A DNA stretch of 14,989 nt from Spirochaetales bacterium (GTDB taxonomy: Bacteria > Spirochaetota > Spirochaetia > DSM-27196 > PWMO01), in assembly GCA_007130025.1 (NCBI GenBank), contig SLTF01000410.1, forward strand, positions 1 to 14,989, written 5' to 3'. The translations under genes and the position numbers were made by a program. Shown here one piece after another: positions 12,496-14,989 of the stretch (positions are counted from its first letter, which is position 1; the number at the start of each line of letters is the position of its first letter). The notes under the pieces were generated by a model. The model saw only the letters and a list, made by a program, of their open reading frames with translations, did not search any database and had not been told where the DNA came from.

Positions 12496-13244
12496 TCGGG
12501 TGCCTCGACGGGTCGGTCGGAATCCAGGGACTGCTTCGCACCCACGTAGGGGATTTTGTGAAACATCTTCTCCAGGCGATCAGCCTCTCGGGGGCCGAGG
12601 GCCGCCCGAGAAAACACCTCGCGAAAGAGTCGTTCGGTATCACGCCCGCTGAAGACCCGGAAGAAGCCGAGGGTGGTGAAGCAGGCCATCACCGTCTGCA
12701 TCAGCCGTTCAATCCGCTCGCTGGTAACGACGACTCGCTCGGAAGGGTGCACTCCGGCACGGAAGAGCGCGTAACAGACAATCTGCACGGCGTGCGAAAG
12801 GTTCAGCGAAGGAAACGCCTCGGACGTCGGGATGGAGAGGACAACGGGACAGAGCCGAAGTTGCTCGGTGGTGAGACCGTGTTCTTCGTTTCCAAACACA
12901 ATCGCAACCTCGCCGTGGGTGAACCCCACCGCGTATTCTGCGAAGGCCTCAGGGCTGAACCGCGGCTGGCTGCGATGGCTGCCAACCCGACGGGTGGTGC
13001 CGGCAACCAGGGTAGCCGAGGCAATCGCATCCTCGAGCCGGTCGAATCGACGCGCATTGTCGAATACGTCACTCGCGTGAATTGCCATCACGCGGACCTC
13101 GTGCTCGTCGATCGGGGCCGCGGGCGCAACGATGTCCAGTCGGGTGATGTCCATGGTCTTCATCGCGCGGCAGACCGCTCCGATGTTGGCGCTGGTCTTG
13201 GGGTTGCAGAGCACAATTCGTATGCTTTGAGTAATGGATTCCAC
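12492..13244 (-). CDS. TrmJ-like SPOUT tRNA 2'-O-methyltransferase
   Basis: This 250-residue protein belongs to the TrmH/SpoU superfamily of knotted SAM-dependent 2'-O-methyltransferases. Motif 1 is I-R-I-V-L-C-N-P followed by S-A-N-I-G-A-V-C-R-A-M-K (to about residue 29). Motif 2 is I-V-F-G-N-E-E-H-G-L-T (about 115-125; most relatives have G-R-E or G-x-E-x-x-G-L). Motif 3 is S-E-A-F-P-S-L-N-L-S-H-A-V (141-153). The C-terminal helical extension (about 175-235) and total length fit TrmJ, which methylates nucleotide 32 of tRNA. GTG 13244 starts just before motif 1; ATG 13271 is an alternative that adds nine residues. A TATACT box ends 7 nt before GTG 13244, so the mRNA may be leaderless if that start is right. 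It is the first gene of a minus-strand operon with the pseudouridine synthase. Confidence 0.88.
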   Translation of the reverse strand: MESITQSIRIVLCNPKTSANIGAVCRAMKTMDITRLDIVAPAAPIDEHEVRVMAIHASDVFDNARRFDRLEDAIASATLVAGTTRRVGSHRSQPRFSPEAFAEYAVGFTHGEVAIVFGNEEHGLTTEQLRLCPVVLSIPTSEAFPSLNLSHAVQIVCYALFRAGVHPSERVVVTSERIERLMQTVMACFTTLGFFRVFSGRDTERLFREVFSRAALGPREADRLEKMFHKIPYVGAKQSLDSDRPVEAPE

Positions 13245-13250
13245 GCCGCC

Positions 13251-13285
13251 AAGTATACACGGTGACCGCATGAGGTGGTATACTT
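13251..13285. promoter_or_regulatory. mirror-image divergent -10 boxes in an inverted repeat
   Basis: AAGTATAC (13251-13258) and GTATACTT (13278-13285) form a perfect 8-bp inverted repeat with a 19-bp centre. Each arm contains TATACT reading outward: 13252-13257 on the minus strand for the TrmJ-like gene, and 13279-13284 on the plus strand for the 91-residue gene, the latter with an extended TGG in front. No -35 boxes are evident at normal spacing for either direction. Confidence 0.45.
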
Positions 13286-13307
13286 CAAGGGTAACAAGGA
13301 GTCGACC

Positions 13308-13583
13308 ATGCACGAGACCGGAGTATTCTACGTACGGGTGAAGAAAGATCTGCGCAAAGCGTTTGAGGATTTTTTCCCCCACATGTCGTCGCACTACATC
13401 AATATGAGCAAGCTGTTTGACAAGAATAAGCGCTATCCGGTGCTGGCCGTCGAAAAGGTGACCGTATTCACCAAAGAGGGGGCAGAGGCGGAGTCGGCTC
13501 GTTTCCTCCTGCCGTCGGAAAACGGCAACTTCATCTGGATTCAATGTGAGCTGTTCACCTTCGATGGATTTAACGCAGCCTGA
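13308..13583 (+). CDS. unrecognised 91-residue cytoplasmic protein
   Basis: I do not recognise a family. The start is well supported: ATG 13308 has AAGGAG (13296-13301) 6 nt upstream and a TATACT box at 13279-13284. The protein has no signal peptide, membrane helix or cysteine cluster (one cysteine near the end). Its first half is basic and aromatic (F-Y-V-R-V-K-K-D-L-R-K), the second half alternates like beta strands (A-V-E-K-V-T-V-F, A-R-F-L-L-P, F-I-W-I-Q), suggesting a small mixed alpha/beta fold. It is the first gene of an operon: the lipid-kinase-like gene follows 15 nt after its TGA, in the same reading frame. That context gives no clear function. Confidence 0.82.
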   Translation: MHETGVFYVRVKKDLRKAFEDFFPHMSSHYINMSKLFDKNKRYPVLAVEKVTVFTKEGAEAESARFLLPSENGNFIWIQCELFTFDGFNAA

Positions 13584-13598
13584 CCCCGCCGTAGATCG

Positions 13599-14723
13599 TT
13601 GAACGCTGCGACACCGGCAAACCCGTTTGCCTCAACCACCCTCCTGATCAATCCAAGTCGGTATCCGCAGTACGTCAAGACGCTGCGCCGGTTGGTCAAG
13701 CGCGTCTCCATTCCCACCGTGATCGAGAGTCGCAGTGCGGACCATTTCGAAGAGGAGGTGCGCCGTTTCTGCGGGGGCAAGGACCGCCATCTTCTGGTGT
13801 GGGGTGGGGACGGAACCGCCCACATGGCGATCAACGCGATGATGCGTGCGCGCCGCGACGGTGAAATGCTTCCCGGGAAGTCGCTGGGGTTTCTTCGCGG
13901 CGGGACCGGGAACGGTATCCAGGACTCCTACGAGGTCCCGCGTGGCATCGGGAAACAGATTGCCACCTACCAGGAAAGCTTGTCGCACGGGTATACCATC
14001 GACGTCGACCTCATATTGGTACAGACGGGGGAACAGTCCTGGTACGCTCAGCTCGCGGGGTTTGGGTTTGACGTGGACGTGTTGCGTGCACGGGAAAAAC
14101 AGAAGAAGCGGCTGCCCGACGGCACCGAAATCGCCGCCTCGGGAGGGTTTCGGTATGTGATGTCGGGTGTTGGGCGGTTTTTCGACCCGCGCCGTCCGCT
14201 TCGTCATCGATACGAGATCGAGTTACGGCACGGGAAATACGCCTACCGGGGAACCCGCGTGAACGCCGAGTTTGCGTTCCGGGAGATTCGGAGAACGGTC
14301 GAACCGGCGATGATGGAGGTCGGAACGCGGCCGTACTACGGGAAGATGTTCAAGATCTGTCCCGACGTCGTCTGTAACGACGGAAACATGGATCTCTACG
14401 TGTTCAATTTTTCGCGGAAGTTCTGGATTGCGCGGAACATCGTCGCGCTCTGGGCGGGACGCCACAACCGGATCAACCGACGCCTGTTTGGAAAGAGTCG
14501 CGGCGTGATCGAGCGATACGAGCTGACCTCAATGCGGGTAGCATCTCCGGATCCGTTTGGGTTTCACGTTGACGGCGAGCTGCGGTTGGCCGAGCGTGAC
14601 GCACTCGGCGCCTATTCGGTCACCATCGATGTCGCGCCTCGTGCCATTTCGTTCATCGTTCCCGATCACTTCTATCGCATGTTTCACCCATTTGAAGAAG
14701 AAGAAGGAGTCACCGATGTTTGA
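13599..14723 (+). CDS. diacylglycerol/sphingosine-kinase-like lipid kinase
   Basis: This 374-residue protein has the DAGK catalytic fold. The opening strand T-T-L-L-I-N-P is followed by the nucleotide-binding G-G-D-G-T at 69-73 (in L-V-W-G-G-D-G-T) and G-F-L-R-G-G-T-G-N-G (97-106), then the C-terminal beta-rich domain with D-G-N-M-D-L-Y-V-F and the V-D-G-E motif near residue 327. Members phosphorylate lipids such as diacylglycerol with ATP on the membrane (DgkB, YegS, BmrU); the lipid cannot be chosen here. There is no membrane helix. The only plausible start is TTG 13599, since the frame has a stop at 13581 and no ATG or GTG before the first strand; the ribosome binding site is weak. A long basic insertion around residues 160-170 (E-K-Q-K-K-R) is noted. 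It overlaps the next gene by 8 nt. Confidence 0.87.
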   Translation: MNAATPANPFASTTLLINPSRYPQYVKTLRRLVKRVSIPTVIESRSADHFEEEVRRFCGGKDRHLLVWGGDGTAHMAINAMMRARRDGEMLPGKSLGFLRGGTGNGIQDSYEVPRGIGKQIATYQESLSHGYTIDVDLILVQTGEQSWYAQLAGFGFDVDVLRAREKQKKRLPDGTEIAASGGFRYVMSGVGRFFDPRRPLRHRYEIELRHGKYAYRGTRVNAEFAFREIRRTVEPAMMEVGTRPYYGKMFKICPDVVCNDGNMDLYVFNFSRKFWIARNIVALWAGRHNRINRRLFGKSRGVIERYELTSMRVASPDPFGFHVDGELRLAERDALGAYSVTIDVAPRAISFIVPDHFYRMFHPFEEEEGVTDV

Positions 14724-14989
14724 GCTTCCGGTTTCCGGTTTTGACGAAACGGTAAAGATTGCGCCGAGCAAGATTATCGCACTCGGCCTCAACTACGCCG
14801 ACCACATCGCCGAAAGCCGGTCGGTCAAGGTTCGTGGTATGGACGAGAGTATTCCGTCGGAGCCGGTGCTGTTTTCCAAGACCCCGAACGTGTTGATTCC
14901 TCCGAACGCACCCATCGTCCTTCCCTCCCTTGTCTCAGACTACGAATTCGAAGAGCCTCGTACCGACTACGAGGGGGAGCTCGCCCTCA
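14716..14989 (+). CDS. fumarylacetoacetate hydrolase family protein, 5' part only
   Basis: ATG 14716 has GAAGGAG (14703-14709) 6 nt upstream and the frame stays open to the window edge, giving 91 residues. The sequence shows the FAH-fold entry K-I-I-A-L-G-L-N-Y-A-D-H, then E-P-V-L-F-S-K-T-P-N-V-L-I-P-P and finally D-Y-E-G-E-L-A-L, where the glutamates are usual metal ligands. Members hydrolyse or decarboxylate 3-oxo acids such as acylpyruvates and aromatic-degradation intermediates. A region of about 14 residues between L-P and D-Y-E-G-E looks longer than in compact relatives. The reaction cannot be stated from this fragment. It overlaps the lipid kinase gene by 8 nt, so it belongs to the same operon. 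Confidence 0.88.
   Translation, partial: MFELPVSGFDETVKIAPSKIIALGLNYADHIAESRSVKVRGMDESIPSEPVLFSKTPNVLIPPNAPIVLPSLVSDYEFEEPRTDYEGELAL

Noticed and set aside
12267..13265. 332-codon plus-strand open frame
   Set aside because: It is antisense to the TrmJ-like and pseudouridine synthase genes, with Gly/Arg-rich shadow composition.
1..14989. Mobile element, CRISPR array, tRNA or toxin-antitoxin module
   Set aside because: I found no transposase or integrase motifs, no regularly spaced repeats, no cloverleaf-like sequence and no toxin-antitoxin pair; gene spacing and base composition look uniform.

Overview
The window is a GC-rich (roughly 60%), densely packed bacterial chromosomal segment. It holds 13 well-supported complete protein-coding genes, one gene cut by the right edge, a possible gene tail at the left edge, and no tRNA, rRNA, CRISPR array or insertion sequence that I can see. 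An exported D-Ala-D-Ala-carboxypeptidase-like enzyme and Sec-type signal peptides are what one expects of a bacterium with a peptidoglycan wall. GTG and TTG starts are common, GGAG-type ribosome binding sites are frequent, and the gene content (long HPr-domain protein, TypA, hemolysin III family, M18 peptidase) fits a high-GC spirochaete. That placement is an inference from general knowledge and is not proven by anything in the window.

Layout. Bases 1-1404 hold a 63-residue stand-alone MshEN-like (candidate c-di-GMP-binding) protein convergent with a membrane diguanylate cyclase. Bases 1522-4021 hold an overlapping pair: a THUMP-domain RNA methyltransferase and an M18 metallo-aminopeptidase. 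A hemolysin III/PAQR-like membrane protein (minus strand) converges on this pair. Bases 4767-8152 hold a 510-residue protein with an HPr-like domain near its C-terminal end, followed 38 nt later by the GTPase typA/bipA. A secreted M15-type carboxypeptidase (minus) converges on typA. It is divergent from a RhlE-type DEAD-box RNA helicase, and the two share an overlapping divergent promoter region. A P-loop polynucleotide-kinase-like protein follows the helicase.

Bases 11297-13244 are a minus-strand operon: a TrmJ-like tRNA methyltransferase, an RluA-family pseudouridine synthase (4-nt GTGA overlap) and an exported ankyrin-repeat protein. From 13308 a plus-strand operon runs off the window: an unrecognised 91-residue protein, a diacylglycerol-kinase-like lipid kinase in the same reading frame, and the start of a fumarylacetoacetate-hydrolase-family gene.

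Taken together, most cytoplasmic genes here concern RNA and translation: two RNA methyltransferases, a pseudouridine synthase, an RNA helicase, a ribosome-associated GTPase and a P-loop kinase. They are not one operon, so this is a theme and not a demonstrated system. The observations most worth a second look are the free-standing MshEN-like protein beside a diguanylate cyclase, the large HPr-domain protein, the recurring TATACT -10 boxes (including a mirror-image divergent pair) that predict leaderless or near-leaderless mRNAs, and a ten-codon leader ORF coupled to the carboxypeptidase gene. I saw no convincing hairpin followed by a T-run anywhere in the window.
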